A stretch of 64,000 nt of DNA from Lysobacter_I brunescens (GTDB lineage: Bacteria > Pseudomonadota > Gammaproteobacteria > Xanthomonadales > Xanthomonadaceae): positions 1 to 64,000 of the forward strand of contig NZ_JBHTIF010000007.1 of the NCBI RefSeq assembly GCF_042677005.1, written 5' to 3'. Of the stretch, positions 1-8,952 are shown in pieces. The notes beneath the pieces were generated by a model, which was given only the letters and a program-made list of their open reading frames with translations, did not search any database and was not told where the DNA came from. The translations under genes were made by a program, and so were the position numbers. Within the stretch, counting starts at the first letter, position 1. Every line of letters starts with the position of its first letter.

Positions 1-2260
1 CGGCGAGCCGCAGGATCGGCTGGAAATGCGGCTCGAAGGCGTCGTGCATGATCGCGCGGCGCAGGTCGGCTTCCAGATCGAGCAGGCGCATGGCCTCAGC
101 GCGCATCTCCTCGCCGAAGACCTCGCTGCGGTTGCGGCCGAGGCGCTTGGCGCGATACATCGCCGCGTCGGCATCGCGCAGGAGTTCCTCGCTCTTGCGG
201 TAGCGCGGATGCCACAGGGCGATGCCGATGCTGGCGGAGGGAAAGATCTCGCGGCCTTCGATCCACAGCGGCTGTCCGATGGCGCGGAGGATGCTGCTCG
301 CGTAGTGCCGGGCCTGGTCCGCGCTCTCGACGTTCTCGACGAGGAGGGCGAACTCGTCGCCGCCGAGTCGTGCGACGAGATCGTCGCGGAGGATGAGCTG
401 GGAGATGCGCCGGCTGCACTCGACCAGCAGTTCGTCGCCTGCGACGTGTCCGACCGAATCGTTGATGAGCTTGAACCGGTCGATGTCGAGGAAGAGGACG
501 GCGAAGGGTCGGGCATCCGCACTCGTGACGCGCATGATCGCGTCGTCGAGGCGTTCCTGGAGCTGGGCGCGGTTGGGCAGGCCGGTGAGCGAGTCGTGGC
601 GGGCCTGGTGGCGCAGTCGCTGTTCGGCGCGGAGTCGCTCGGCGATCTGCTCGCGCAGCTCGCGGTTGGCGTCGGCGAGTTCGCGTGTGCGGGTCTGGAC
701 GCGGGTTTCGAGCTCGGCGTGCGCGGCGACGAGGGTGTCCTGCGCACGCTTGCGGGCGAGGGCGGCGTCGATGTGGTGGGCGACGAAAGTGAGCAGTTCC
801 TGGTCGCGGTCGATGAAGCCGATGCTCTCCGTGTAGCTCTGCACGCCGATCACGCCGCTGACGACGCTGTCTCGTGTCAGCGGTACGCCGAGCCAGCAGC
901 AGGCCATCGGACCGGGGCCGAGGTTGTGCACCAGTCCACGGGCTTCGAGCGTGAGGATGTCCTCGCGTCGCGCGAGCAGCGGCTTGCCGGTGTCGATCAC
1001 GTACTCCGTGAGACCCTTGCCGCGCGGGCGATCGTGGACGGTGCTCGTGTCGATCTCGTCGGCGACGTAGGGAAATTCGATGCGCTTGCCGTCCGCGCTC
1101 TGCAGCGCGATGTACAGGTTCTTCGCGTAGAGCAGTTCGCCGATGACGCCGTGCAGCGCCGCGTAGAAATCCTCGAGGCTGGTCGTGCCGACCGACAGTT
1201 CGGTGATGCGGAACAGGGCCTTCTGCAGCTTCTCTGCGCGTTCGCGCTCCAGCACTTCGTTCTGCAGTTCCTGGTTCGCCTGTTCCAGCGCGAGGGTGCG
1301 TTCGCGCACGCGGCGTTCGAGTTCGACCTGGGCGGTCTTGCGGTCGAGCGCGGTGAGGATGTGCTGGCCGACGTATTCGAGCAGGGCCTGCTCCTCGCTG
1401 CCGTAGCAGTTGGGACGCAGGTAGTCCTGGACCACGATCGCGCCGCAGACGCTGGCGTCGCGCAGCAGTGGCACGCCCAGCCAGTCTTCGCTGACCGGGC
1501 CGCCGGTGCCTTCCTGGTAGGGGATACCCAGCGATTCGAGGATCTTCAGCGGTCGCCCGATCAGCGGTTTGCCGTGGCGGATCAGCACCGACGTCAGCGG
1601 CGTGAACGACAGGGGATATTCGACCTCGGGATTGGCGATGAATTCATGCCGATGATCGGCGAAATAGAGGAAGCGGATGCGATCGTGGGCTTCGACGTAC
1701 TGGACGATGAAGAAGTTGTCCGCAGGCATCAGCTCGCCGACCACGCCATGGATGCGCGCGAGCATCTCGCGCATTTCCAGGTTCGAGCCGGCGAGGTCGG
1801 AGATCTCGTACAACGCGTGCTGCAGGCGCTTGGACTTCTCCAGCGCCTCGATCCGTGTATCGGCATCGGCCAGGCGCAGGCAAGCGGCGACGAGGTCGGC
1901 GGCGAGCGGCGTCCAGTGGCGATCGATCCAGTCGCTGTCGGCATCGGGGCGTCGGCGCAGGCCGATGCAGACGATCCCGTTCGCGCGTTCGAAGCGCTCG
2001 ACCTGCAGATCGCCTTCCACCGCGTGGGCGTTGCCGTCGAGCGCGGCGCGCGTGCGATCGCGCAGGACATCGTCGCCGCCTTCGTCCAGTCCGCCTTCGC
2101 CCAGGACCCGGTGCCGCCATGCGATCGCCACGCGTGCATCCGGTGGCGCCGCGCGCAGCAGCGGTGCGAGTGCCGCTTTGAGGCCGCCGCCGACGGTCGG
2201 CGGCGGGACCTCGATCGCGTCCACCGTGGTGTCAACCGTTTCATTCCTGCTCAGGATCAT
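1..2260 (-). CDS. GAF-GAF-GGDEF-EAL cyclic-di-GMP signalling protein, partial (C-terminus beyond left edge)
   Basis: The frame is open from an ATG at 2260 to the left edge, giving about 753 residues. Order of parts: a short variable N-terminus, a GAF-like domain, a heptad-rich linker, a second GAF-like domain, another coiled linker, a GGDEF domain with intact RLGGDEF, and the first residues of an EAL domain (PHFQPILRLA). No signal peptide or membrane segment is seen, so it should be cytosolic. By family it makes and/or degrades cyclic di-GMP under control of GAF ligands. The start is chosen because the paralog next to it also begins with MIL at the same point. It sits head-to-tail with that paralog, and the GGDEF part is nearly identical at DNA level (see repeat entries). 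The position normally filled by the inhibitory-site Arg of RxxD before GGDEF is Leu. Confidence 0.9.
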   Translation of the reverse strand, partial: MILSRNETVDTTVDAIEVPPPTVGGGLKAALAPLLRAAPPDARVAIAWRHRVLGEGGLDEGGDDVLRDRTRAALDGNAHAVEGDLQVERFERANGIVCIGLRRRPDADSDWIDRHWTPLAADLVAACLRLADADTRIEALEKSKRLQHALYEISDLAGSNLEMREMLARIHGVVGELMPADNFFIVQYVEAHDRIRFLYFADHRHEFIANPEVEYPLSFTPLTSVLIRHGKPLIGRPLKILESLGIPYQEGTGGPVSEDWLGVPLLRDASVCGAIVVQDYLRPNCYGSEEQALLEYVGQHILTALDRKTAQVELERRVRERTLALEQANQELQNEVLERERAEKLQKALFRITELSVGTTSLEDFYAALHGVIGELLYAKNLYIALQSADGKRIEFPYVADEIDTSTVHDRPRGKGLTEYVIDTGKPLLARREDILTLEARGLVHNLGPGPMACCWLGVPLTRDSVVSGVIGVQSYTESIGFIDRDQELLTFVAHHIDAALARKRAQDTLVAAHAELETRVQTRTRELADANRELREQIAERLRAEQRLRHQARHDSLTGLPNRAQLQERLDDAIMRVTSADARPFAVLFLDIDRFKLINDSVGHVAGDELLVECSRRISQLILRDDLVARLGGDEFALLVENVESADQARHYASSILRAIGQPLWIEGREIFPSASIGIALWHPRYRKSEELLRDADAAMYRAKRLGRNRSEVFGEEMRAEAMRLLDLEADLRRAIMHDAFEPHFQPILRLA
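11..810. repeat. Nearly identical 800-base block shared by the two GGDEF-EAL genes, copy 1
   Basis: This block aligns without any gap to 3148-3947 (constant offset 3137). I counted about 20 mismatches over 800 bases, roughly 97.5% identity. Just beyond 810 the match falls abruptly to about 70%. The block covers the coiled linker, the GGDEF domain and the start of EAL. Confidence 0.9.
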
Positions 2261-2454
2261 GGTGATGTGCCCGTACGGCTGCCATGTCGACCTGCGAACG
2301 CAGAATGTCGGGAAAAAGCCCAAATACCGCCAAGGTCGCTCCCTGACAGTCGCCTGGCGCCGTCCCTGTCGCGCGCCCCTGACACGCAAGCATCATCCAT
2401 GCCATTCCTGATGGCATCCCTGCCGACACCGCGTCCCGCAAGACCGGACTCCGC

Positions 2455-5439
2455 TCAGTGCAGCCCCTGGCGATGGCGGAAGGACGATGGGTTCCGGTCG
2501 AGCATCCGCGGCTTGCCGAACAGATAGCCCTGTCCGAACTGGCAGCCCTGCTCGACGAGGATCTCGCGCTGGGCCTCGGTCTCGATGCCTTCGGCGATCG
2601 TGTCGATGCCCAGGGTCAGGGCCATCGCCAGGATCGCGCGCACCAGCGCCAGGCTCTCGGTCCGGGTCTCGCCCTCCAGCCCCGAGACGAAGCTGCGGTC
2701 GATCTTCAGGCCCTGGATCGGGAAGCGGTGCAGGTACGACAGCGCCGAGAAGCCGGTGCCGAAGTCGTCGAGCAGCGCCTCGATGCCGTGGCCGCGCAGG
2801 TCGCGCAGCACCTTCAGCGCCCGGCTCGCGTCCTCGATCAGCGCCACCTCGGTGATCTCGATGCGCAGCCGGCGCGGGTCCTGGCCGGCTTCGTCGAGCA
2901 TGCGCAGCAGCCGATCGGAGAAGTTGTCGGAGAGGAAATGCCGCGGCGACACGTTGATCGAGACGTAATCCTTCGGGTACTCGCCCATCGATGCGACGAC
3001 GTGGCCATACATCAGCCAGTCGACCTGTTCGATCAGGGCGCTGTCCTCGCCGACACCGATGAACTCGGCGGGCGTGAGCAGGCCTCGTTGCTCGTGGTTC
3101 CAGCGCACGAGCGCTTCGTAGCCGACCTGCTGGCGGTCGGCCAGGCGCAGGATCGGCTGGAAATGCGGCTCGAAGGCGTCGTGCATGATCGCGCGGCGCA
3201 GGTCGGCTTCGAGGTCGAGCAGGCGCATGGCCTCGGCGCGCATCTCCTCGCCGAAGACCTCGCTGCGGTTGCGGCCGAGGCGCTTGGCGCGATACATCGC
3301 GGCGTCGGCGTCGCGCAGGAGTTCCTCGCTCTTGCGGTAGCGCGGATGCCACAGGGCGATGCCGATGCTGGCGGAGGGAAAGATCTCGCGGCCTTCGATC
3401 CACAGCGGCTGTCCGATGGCGCGGAGGATGCTGCTGGCGTAGTGCCGGGCCTGGTCCGCGCTCTCGACGTTCTCGACGAGGAGGGCGAACTCGTCGCCGC
3501 CGAGTCGTGCGACGAGATCGTCGCGGAGGATGAGCTGGGAGATGCGCCGGCTGCATTCCACGAGCAGTTCGTCGCCTGCGACATGTCCGACCGAATCGTT
3601 GATGAGCTTGAAGCGGTCGATGTCGAGGAAGAGGACGGCGAAGGGGCGGGCATCGGCACTCGTGACACGCATGATCGCGTCGTCGAGGCGTTCCTGGAGC
3701 TGGGCGCGGTTGGGCAGTCCGGTGAGCGAATCGTGGCGTGCCTGGTGGCGCAGTCGCTGCTCGGCGCGGAGTCGCTCGGCGATCTGCTCGCGCAGCTCGC
3801 GGTTGGCGTCGGCGAGTTCGCGTGTGCGGGTCTGGACGCGGGTTTCGAGCTCGGCGTGCGCGGCGACGAGGGTGTCCTGCGCACGCTTGCGGGCGAGGGC
3901 GGCGTCGATGTGGTGGGCGACGAAGGTGAGCAGCTCCTGGTCGCGGTCGGTGAAGGCCACGCCTTCGGTATAGCTCTGCACACCGATCAGGCCCTCGACG
4001 ACACCGTCGCGGGTCAGCGGCACGCCCAGCCAGCACCAGGCCAGCGGCCCGATGCTGCGCACCAGTCCCTGCGCCTCCAGCGCCTGGATGCCTTCGCGCA
4101 TCGCCAGCAGCGGCTTGCCGGTGTCGATCACGTATTCGCTCAGACCGCGCGCGCGCTTGCGGCGGGTCAGGGTCTTGGTCTCGATTTCGTCGGCAGCGTA
4201 GGGGAATTCGACGTAGTCGCCATCGGTCGAAAGGAGCGCGACGTAGAAGTTCCGGGCGTACAGCAGTTCGCCGATGATCGAATGCAGGTCGGCGTAGAAA
4301 TGTTCGAGGCCGGTGGCGCTGACCGACAGTTCGGTGATGCGGAACAGGGCCTGCTGCAGCTTCTCGGCGTGCTGGCGTTCCAGCACTTCATTCTGCAGTT
4401 CCTGGTTCGCGCGCTCCAGCGCATGGGTGCGTTCGCGCACGCGGCGTTCCAGCTCGACCTGCGCGGTCTTGCGATCGAGCGAGGTGAGGATGTGCTGGCC
4501 GACGTATTCGAGCAGGGCCTGTTCTTCGCTGCCGTAGCAGTGGATGCGATCGTAGTCCTGGACCACGATCGCTCCGCAGACGCGGCCGTCGCGCAGCAGC
4601 GGCACGCCGAGCCAGTCTTCGCTGAGCGGACCGCCGGCGTACTCCTCGTGCGGGATGCCGAGCGATTCGATGATGTCGCGTGCCGAGCCCACCAGCGGCC
4701 GGCCGTGGCGCAGCAGCGCGGCGGTCATGCTGTGCAGGCCTTCGCCGAGCGGATACACCGTGTCGGGATCGGGGTCGAACCGGTCGCGGCTGTCCGCGAA
4801 ATACAGGTATCGAATGCTGTCGTCTTCGTCGTCGTAGTGGACGATGTAGAAGTTCTCGGCCGGCATCAGGTGACCGACGACGCGGTGGATGCGCGCGAGC
4901 ATCTCGCGCATTTCCAGGCCCCAGCCGGCGAGGTCGGAGATCTCGTACAGGGCCTGCTGCAGGCGCTTGGATTTCTCGAGGGCTTCGATCCGGGTGTCGG
5001 CATCGGCCAGTCGCAGCATCGCCCAGACCAGGTCGCCGGCGAGCGCGAACCAGGTCCGCTTCACCCCGGCCCGTTCCCCGCCGGCCTGTTCCGTCCAGCC
5101 TTCCGGCGGCGCATCGTCGAAGGCTACTCCGACAGCAACGCGTTCGGCGCCGCGATCGGAGCGGCCGAGCCAGGTTCCTTCACGAAGAGCGGTGTCGCCG
5201 TCGCCGGGAGCGGCATCGAGATGGGCGACCACTGCGCGCTGCAAAGCGTCGTCCGCGCCCGGGCAGCGATGGCTGCCGAGGCCGAGCTGGGCATGATGCC
5301 AGGCGATGGCGATCCGGGTCCCCGCGGGCAGTGCGCGCTGCAGCGCATCGACCACCGTGCGAGCGGCGGCTTCGGCTGTCAGAGTCCCCCCGACCCTTCC
5401 CCCCGTCCCTGCATCCACATCGTGTTTGCCAAGGATCAT
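2455..5439 (-). CDS. GAF-GAF-GGDEF-EAL bifunctional diguanylate cyclase/phosphodiesterase
   Basis: This protein of 994 residues starts at ATG 5439 (MILGKHDVDAG), matching the start of its neighbour. GAF-like domains lie at about 175-325 and 370-525, joined by coiled linkers. GGDEF has RLGGDEFALL near residues 644-653. EAL begins at about 774 with EALVRW and carries NVSPRHF, ITE, DDFGTG, KIDRSF and EGIET, so the metal-binding and catalytic residues of an active phosphodiesterase appear present. The cyclase inhibitory RxxD motif is absent (LRDD at that place). No membrane segments are seen. The likely role is cytosolic turnover of cyclic di-GMP in response to a GAF-sensed signal. It is a tandem duplicate of the partial gene to its left, with 194 bases between them. 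Confidence 0.93.
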   Translation of the reverse strand: MILGKHDVDAGTGGRVGGTLTAEAAARTVVDALQRALPAGTRIAIAWHHAQLGLGSHRCPGADDALQRAVVAHLDAAPGDGDTALREGTWLGRSDRGAERVAVGVAFDDAPPEGWTEQAGGERAGVKRTWFALAGDLVWAMLRLADADTRIEALEKSKRLQQALYEISDLAGWGLEMREMLARIHRVVGHLMPAENFYIVHYDDEDDSIRYLYFADSRDRFDPDPDTVYPLGEGLHSMTAALLRHGRPLVGSARDIIESLGIPHEEYAGGPLSEDWLGVPLLRDGRVCGAIVVQDYDRIHCYGSEEQALLEYVGQHILTSLDRKTAQVELERRVRERTHALERANQELQNEVLERQHAEKLQQALFRITELSVSATGLEHFYADLHSIIGELLYARNFYVALLSTDGDYVEFPYAADEIETKTLTRRKRARGLSEYVIDTGKPLLAMREGIQALEAQGLVRSIGPLAWCWLGVPLTRDGVVEGLIGVQSYTEGVAFTDRDQELLTFVAHHIDAALARKRAQDTLVAAHAELETRVQTRTRELADANRELREQIAERLRAEQRLRHQARHDSLTGLPNRAQLQERLDDAIMRVTSADARPFAVLFLDIDRFKLINDSVGHVAGDELLVECSRRISQLILRDDLVARLGGDEFALLVENVESADQARHYASSILRAIGQPLWIEGREIFPSASIGIALWHPRYRKSEELLRDADAAMYRAKRLGRNRSEVFGEEMRAEAMRLLDLEADLRRAIMHDAFEPHFQPILRLADRQQVGYEALVRWNHEQRGLLTPAEFIGVGEDSALIEQVDWLMYGHVVASMGEYPKDYVSINVSPRHFLSDNFSDRLLRMLDEAGQDPRRLRIEITEVALIEDASRALKVLRDLRGHGIEALLDDFGTGFSALSYLHRFPIQGLKIDRSFVSGLEGETRTESLALVRAILAMALTLGIDTIAEGIETEAQREILVEQGCQFGQGYLFGKPRMLDRNPSSFRHRQGLH
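3148..3947. repeat. Nearly identical 800-base block shared by the two GGDEF-EAL genes, copy 2
   Basis: This is the partner of 11-810 (offset 3137, no gaps, about 20 mismatches). Because the two copies are direct repeats about 3.1 kb apart, recombination between them would delete or fuse one gene. They are also a place where short-read assembly could collapse. Confidence 0.9.
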
Positions 5440-5629
5440 GGCCTGAGCATATACCCAAAACCGGGCGTTGGAAGCGCTTCGCAACGGATGCCGGTCACTT
5501 TTTTCCGCGACCGTCGGAGATGGCCGGGCGGTGCCGCGAATCGCGTCTGCGACAGGATGGGCCGTGTCCCGGGACAGTCCCGTGGACGCTGTCGTGGACC
5601 TGGCCGCGATGCGGTTTCAGCCTCCCGCT

Positions 5630-6853
5630 TCAGTCATCGAAGAGCAGGTCGACCCACACCGCATGATGGTCGGAGGCATGTGCGATCGCGGCGTCCGCGC
5701 TGTCCGGCGCGGGCCAGAACACACCGCCGCTGCGCCAGCGCAGCCCGGTCGAGGGCAGCACGTAATCTAGGCGCAGGTTGCCGACCCTCGGGCCGAAGTC
5801 GCCGGTGTCCTCGGCCGGGTCGCCGACGTGTTGGGTATTGGCGCCGCCGGCGCGGCCTGCGGCGATCGCCGCGCCTTCGCTGCGCGGCGCTGGGTGGCGC
5901 AGCACGCGCGGGTGGTCGATCAGGGCGCGGATCGCGTCGTGGCGGCCGTCGCCGTCGTTCGGATCGTTGTTGAGGTCACCGGCGATCACGAAGCGTTCGC
6001 CTTCGGCCAGGCCGCCGCAGCGTCCCTGGTCGTCGCAGAGCCAACTGTGGTCGGCCGGATCGTTGTCGAGGTATTCGCGCCACAGACGCAGTTCGTCGGC
6101 GTTGCGCGCGCCGTTGCGGTCCTCGGGGCCGTCGAACACCGGCGGCGTCGGGTGCGAGACGAGGAAATGCAGCCGTCCCAGCGGCGTGCGCACCGGCACG
6201 TCCCAGTGCGATTTCGACGACAGCCGCAGCTGCTGCCAGATCTCGTCGCGGTGGAAATAGCCGCGCTGCGTCGGATGGTAGGGCCGGATCGCATCTGGCA
6301 TCGCGCTCCAGCGCAGCAGTCGGAAGCTGCGCACGGCATCGCGTTCGATCGGATAGCGCGACAGCACCAGCATGCCGTACTGGCCCGGGTGCAGGCCGTA
6401 GCCCCAGGCATCGTTGCCGCGGTCGCGCCCCGCGCCGCCGCTGCTGCCGTTGCCGTCCAGGTCGAGGCCGCTCGGCTCGCCGGTGTTGACCGGCGCGAAG
6501 TAGCGATGCGGATAGTGCAGGGCATCGCCGCCGCCGGTCTGCGGCACTTCGAGGTAGCGCTGCTGGAACAGGTCGGCCGCACAGCCTTCCGCGTCGTGGT
6601 CGAATTCGTTGAGCAGCACCAGGTCCGGGCGCAGGCGCTGCAGCACCGCCGCGACCTTGCGCGCGCCCTCGTCGCCGGCTTCCAGGCGGCGGATCACGCC
6701 GCCGTCGGCATCGTCGTAGAGCGAGACGTTGTACGTGGCCACGCGCAGCGGTGTGTCTGCCGCCTGCGCCAGCGTGCGCCCGGACGTCGCGCAGGCGGTG
6801 GCAAGGATGGCGGCGATGGGAAGTGCGGCGAGGCTGGCGTGGCGTGCGGTCAT
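5630..6853 (-). CDS. Secreted endonuclease/exonuclease/phosphatase (EEP) family protein
   Basis: The protein has 407 residues. The N-terminus is a signal sequence; LATAC at residues 17-21 could be a lipobox with Cys21, or a signal peptidase I site may follow at TLAQA. The mature part has EEP-fold signatures: ATYNVSLYDD, a Glu in LLNEFDHD, AGDLNNDPND and the C-terminal SDHHAVWVDL. These correspond to the metal-binding and catalytic Asp, Asn and His positions. It is expected to act in the periplasm or outside the cell on nucleic acid or a phosphoester; the substrate is not readable. The start at 6853 overlaps the bpt stop by ATGA, so the two are probably co-translated, although the functional link is not obvious. 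Confidence 0.85.
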   Translation of the reverse strand: MTARHASLAALPIAAILATACATSGRTLAQAADTPLRVATYNVSLYDDADGGVIRRLEAGDEGARKVAAVLQRLRPDLVLLNEFDHDAEGCAADLFQQRYLEVPQTGGGDALHYPHRYFAPVNTGEPSGLDLDGNGSSGGAGRDRGNDAWGYGLHPGQYGMLVLSRYPIERDAVRSFRLLRWSAMPDAIRPYHPTQRGYFHRDEIWQQLRLSSKSHWDVPVRTPLGRLHFLVSHPTPPVFDGPEDRNGARNADELRLWREYLDNDPADHSWLCDDQGRCGGLAEGERFVIAGDLNNDPNDGDGRHDAIRALIDHPRVLRHPAPRSEGAAIAAGRAGGANTQHVGDPAEDTGDFGPRVGNLRLDYVLPSTGLRWRSGGVFWPAPDSADAAIAHASDHHAVWVDLLFDD

Positions 6854-7620
6854 CGGTCGTCTGCGGGCAGGGGCGGGGCGTCGTGGAGGTCGAGCCGCCA
6901 GCGCTGGCCGTCGAAGGCTTCGAGCGGCCTGTAGCGGCGCTTGTAGGCCATCTTGTCGTGGCCGTCGATCCAGTATCCGAGATAGAGATGACGCTTGCCT
7001 TCGCGTCGCGCCCAGGCGATCTGCTGCAGGATCGCGAAGGTGCCGAGGCCGCGATCGGTCGCATCGGGGTCGTAGAAGGTGTAGACGGCGGACAGGCCGT
7101 CCTCGACGACATCGGTGACCGCCGTGGCGAGCAGCGGGCCCTGGCCGTGGTCGCGGTGCGCGCGGATTTCGAGGAAGCGCGATTCCGCCCAGGTGCTGAC
7201 CAGGAACTGGTCGAACTCGGCCTCGCCGTGGCCGTCCATGCCGCCGTTCGGATGCCGCGCGCCCAGGTAGCGCTGGTAGAGCGTGAAGTGTTCGTCGCTG
7301 CGCATGGCCGGCAGCACGCGGGCGTCGAGGTCGGCGTTGCGTTCCAGGCAGCGTCGCTGGCTGCGGCTGGGCTTGAAGTCCGCGACCGGGATCCGCACCG
7401 CGACGCAGGCCTGGCAGGCGCGGCAGTGCGGCCGGTAGATCAGGTTGCCGGAGCGGCGGAAACCCCACTGCAGGGCCATCGCGTACTTGCGTGCGAGGCG
7501 GGGATCGCCCGGGTCGAACACCAGGTCGCGGGCCTTGCGCTCGGGCCAGTAGCCGCAGGGATGTTCCGAGGTGTGGAACAGACGCAGCGGTTCGTCGAGG
7601 TCGGCGCCGGAGTTCGTCAC
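6850..7620 (-). CDS. bpt: Aspartate/glutamate leucyltransferase (Bpt)
   Basis: The 256-residue protein belongs to the bacterial arginyltransferase-like family. Bpt moves Leu from Leu-tRNA to N-terminal Asp or Glu of proteins, marking them for ClpS/ClpAP degradation in the cytosol. Visible signatures are an N-terminal HTSEHPCGYWP, the Cys cluster RPHCRACQACVAVRIP, and the C-terminal YTFYDPD and LYLGYWIDG segments of the acetyltransferase-like fold. I chose GTG at 7620 because GGAGG lies nine bases upstream and the first conserved residues follow soon after. An upstream extension of the frame lacks family similarity. Length matches the family (about 235-255). Confidence 0.95.
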   Translation of the reverse strand: MTNSGADLDEPLRLFHTSEHPCGYWPERKARDLVFDPGDPRLARKYAMALQWGFRRSGNLIYRPHCRACQACVAVRIPVADFKPSRSQRRCLERNADLDARVLPAMRSDEHFTLYQRYLGARHPNGGMDGHGEAEFDQFLVSTWAESRFLEIRAHRDHGQGPLLATAVTDVVEDGLSAVYTFYDPDATDRGLGTFAILQQIAWARREGKRHLYLGYWIDGHDKMAYKRRYRPLEAFDGQRWRLDLHDAPPLPADDR

Positions 7621-7772
7621 GCTGCGGTGCCTCCGCAGGTGGCGCAGTTGGACAACAGGAGGCGGAGCATCGGGGCGGATCGCGGCATGCGTGCAGGATA
7701 CCCGCCAGGCCGGGAACCGAACACGCCGATCCCCGCTGCCGCCGCGCATGCCGTGCAGGACGCCGTCTGTCG

Positions 7773-8942
7773 TTACAGCCGTCCCGAGGCCACGAGCCCG
7801 GCGATCAGTCCGCCCAGGCCGCAGATCAGGCCGATGCCGGCGCCGAGCCAGCACTGGATGCGCTCCTTCCGCCGCTGTCGCGCGGCGCCGACGGGGTCGC
7901 GCTGCGCTTCCAGCGCATGCCGGCGCGCCAGCACGCGCGGCTGCACGACCATCGACTGGTGGAAGACCACGGCCATGAACACCAGCGTCGCCAGCACCGG
8001 CAGCAGCCAGCCGTCGTCGAAGCGGGTGAGCAGCAGGATCGAGACGAGGAAGCCCACGGTGGCCAGCGAGTTGACCACCGCGCTGCGGATCAGGCCGCGA
8101 CGCTCCTCCTCGTCGATCGCGCCCTTGAGCTGCTTGCGCGTGCCCAGCCAGATGCCGGCGAATGCGGCCAGCATGCCGATGCCGATGCTGCCTGCCGCGC
8201 CGAGCGCGATCTTCGACAGGCTGTTGGCGCCGCCGACCGCGCCGGCGGTGAGGATCGCTTTCGCGGCCACCGGCGGCGCGGCGGTCGCCAGGGCGGTCGC
8301 GACCACGGCGGTGAAAGCCGCGCCCGGTGCGCTGGACGCGGCGAAGTCGCCGAAGCGCCGCAGCAGGTCGTCGCGCAGGCTCTGTCGCGCGCGCGACAGG
8401 CGCTTGCGCACGGCGGCATCGGACAGGCCCAGCAGCATCGCCACCTGCTGCGAACTCTGGCCTTCGCGGTAGTACAGCAGCAACACCTCGCGGCTGTCCT
8501 CGGGCAGGCTGGAGATCAGATCGGCCGCCGCGCGCTCGCGCTCGTCCGCTTCCAGCCACTCCGACGGTGTCGGCGACGGATCTGCGGCCAGTTCGATCGC
8601 CAGTTCGGCGCCTTCGCCGTCCAGCGGGCGATGCCGTCCGGCGCGCAGGTGGTCGCGGGCGAGGTTGCGGGTGATCTGCCGCAGCCAGGGCAGGAAGCTG
8701 GCGGGATTCTGCAGGCGCTTGATGTGCTGCCAGGCGCTGAGGAAGGCATTCTGGGCGATGTCCTCGCTGGCCGGCACGTCGCGGGTGATCGCCAGCGCGA
8801 CGGCGGTGACGGTGTTCTGGCAGGCGGCGACGATGCGACCGTAGGCGACGCGGTCGCCTGCGCGGGCGGCCGGCAGTTCGCGGCCGATCAGGGCATCGAT
8901 GGCGGTGAGGTCGGTCATGGCGATGCCGGTGTCGTTCTGCAT
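7773..8942 (-). CDS. ECF-like sigma factor fused to a C-terminal multi-pass membrane domain (copy 1)
   Basis: The protein has 389 residues. The first half is a sigma-70 family protein: region 2 at about 20-100 (ASEDIAQNAFLSAWQ, then PWLRQITRNLARDHLR) and region 4 at about 130-190 (SLPEDSREVLLLYYREGQS and AVRKRLSRARQ). The second half has about five hydrophobic segments, between residues 200 and 385, with a polar Arg/Glu-rich loop before the last. A membrane-tethered sigma factor without a separate anti-sigma gene is suggested; the tail may do the sensing. The start at 8942 is preferred because GAGG lies eight bases upstream; 8918 is the alternative that aligns with the paralog. It lies 10 bases after the stop of its paralog and is probably co-transcribed with it. 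Confidence 0.85.
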   Translation of the reverse strand: MQNDTGIAMTDLTAIDALIGRELPAARAGDRVAYGRIVAACQNTVTAVALAITRDVPASEDIAQNAFLSAWQHIKRLQNPASFLPWLRQITRNLARDHLRAGRHRPLDGEGAELAIELAADPSPTPSEWLEADERERAAADLISSLPEDSREVLLLYYREGQSSQQVAMLLGLSDAAVRKRLSRARQSLRDDLLRRFGDFAASSAPGAAFTAVVATALATAAPPVAAKAILTAGAVGGANSLSKIALGAAGSIGIGMLAAFAGIWLGTRKQLKGAIDEEERRGLIRSAVVNSLATVGFLVSILLLTRFDDGWLLPVLATLVFMAVVFHQSMVVQPRVLARRHALEAQRDPVGAARQRRKERIQCWLGAGIGLICGLGGLIAGLVASGRL

Positions 8943-8952
8943 GGCGGCCACC

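Noticed and set aside
26..5973. Very long plus-strand open frames opposite the two GGDEF-EAL genes
   Set aside because: They mirror the minus-strand genes, have no family similarity, and arise from the high GC content. The minus-strand frames carry all GGDEF/EAL motifs.
6854..7468. In-frame N-terminal extension of the EEP protein
   Set aside because: It overlaps bpt in another frame and has no EEP similarity; the ATG at 6853 begins a good signal peptide and overlaps the bpt stop by ATGA.
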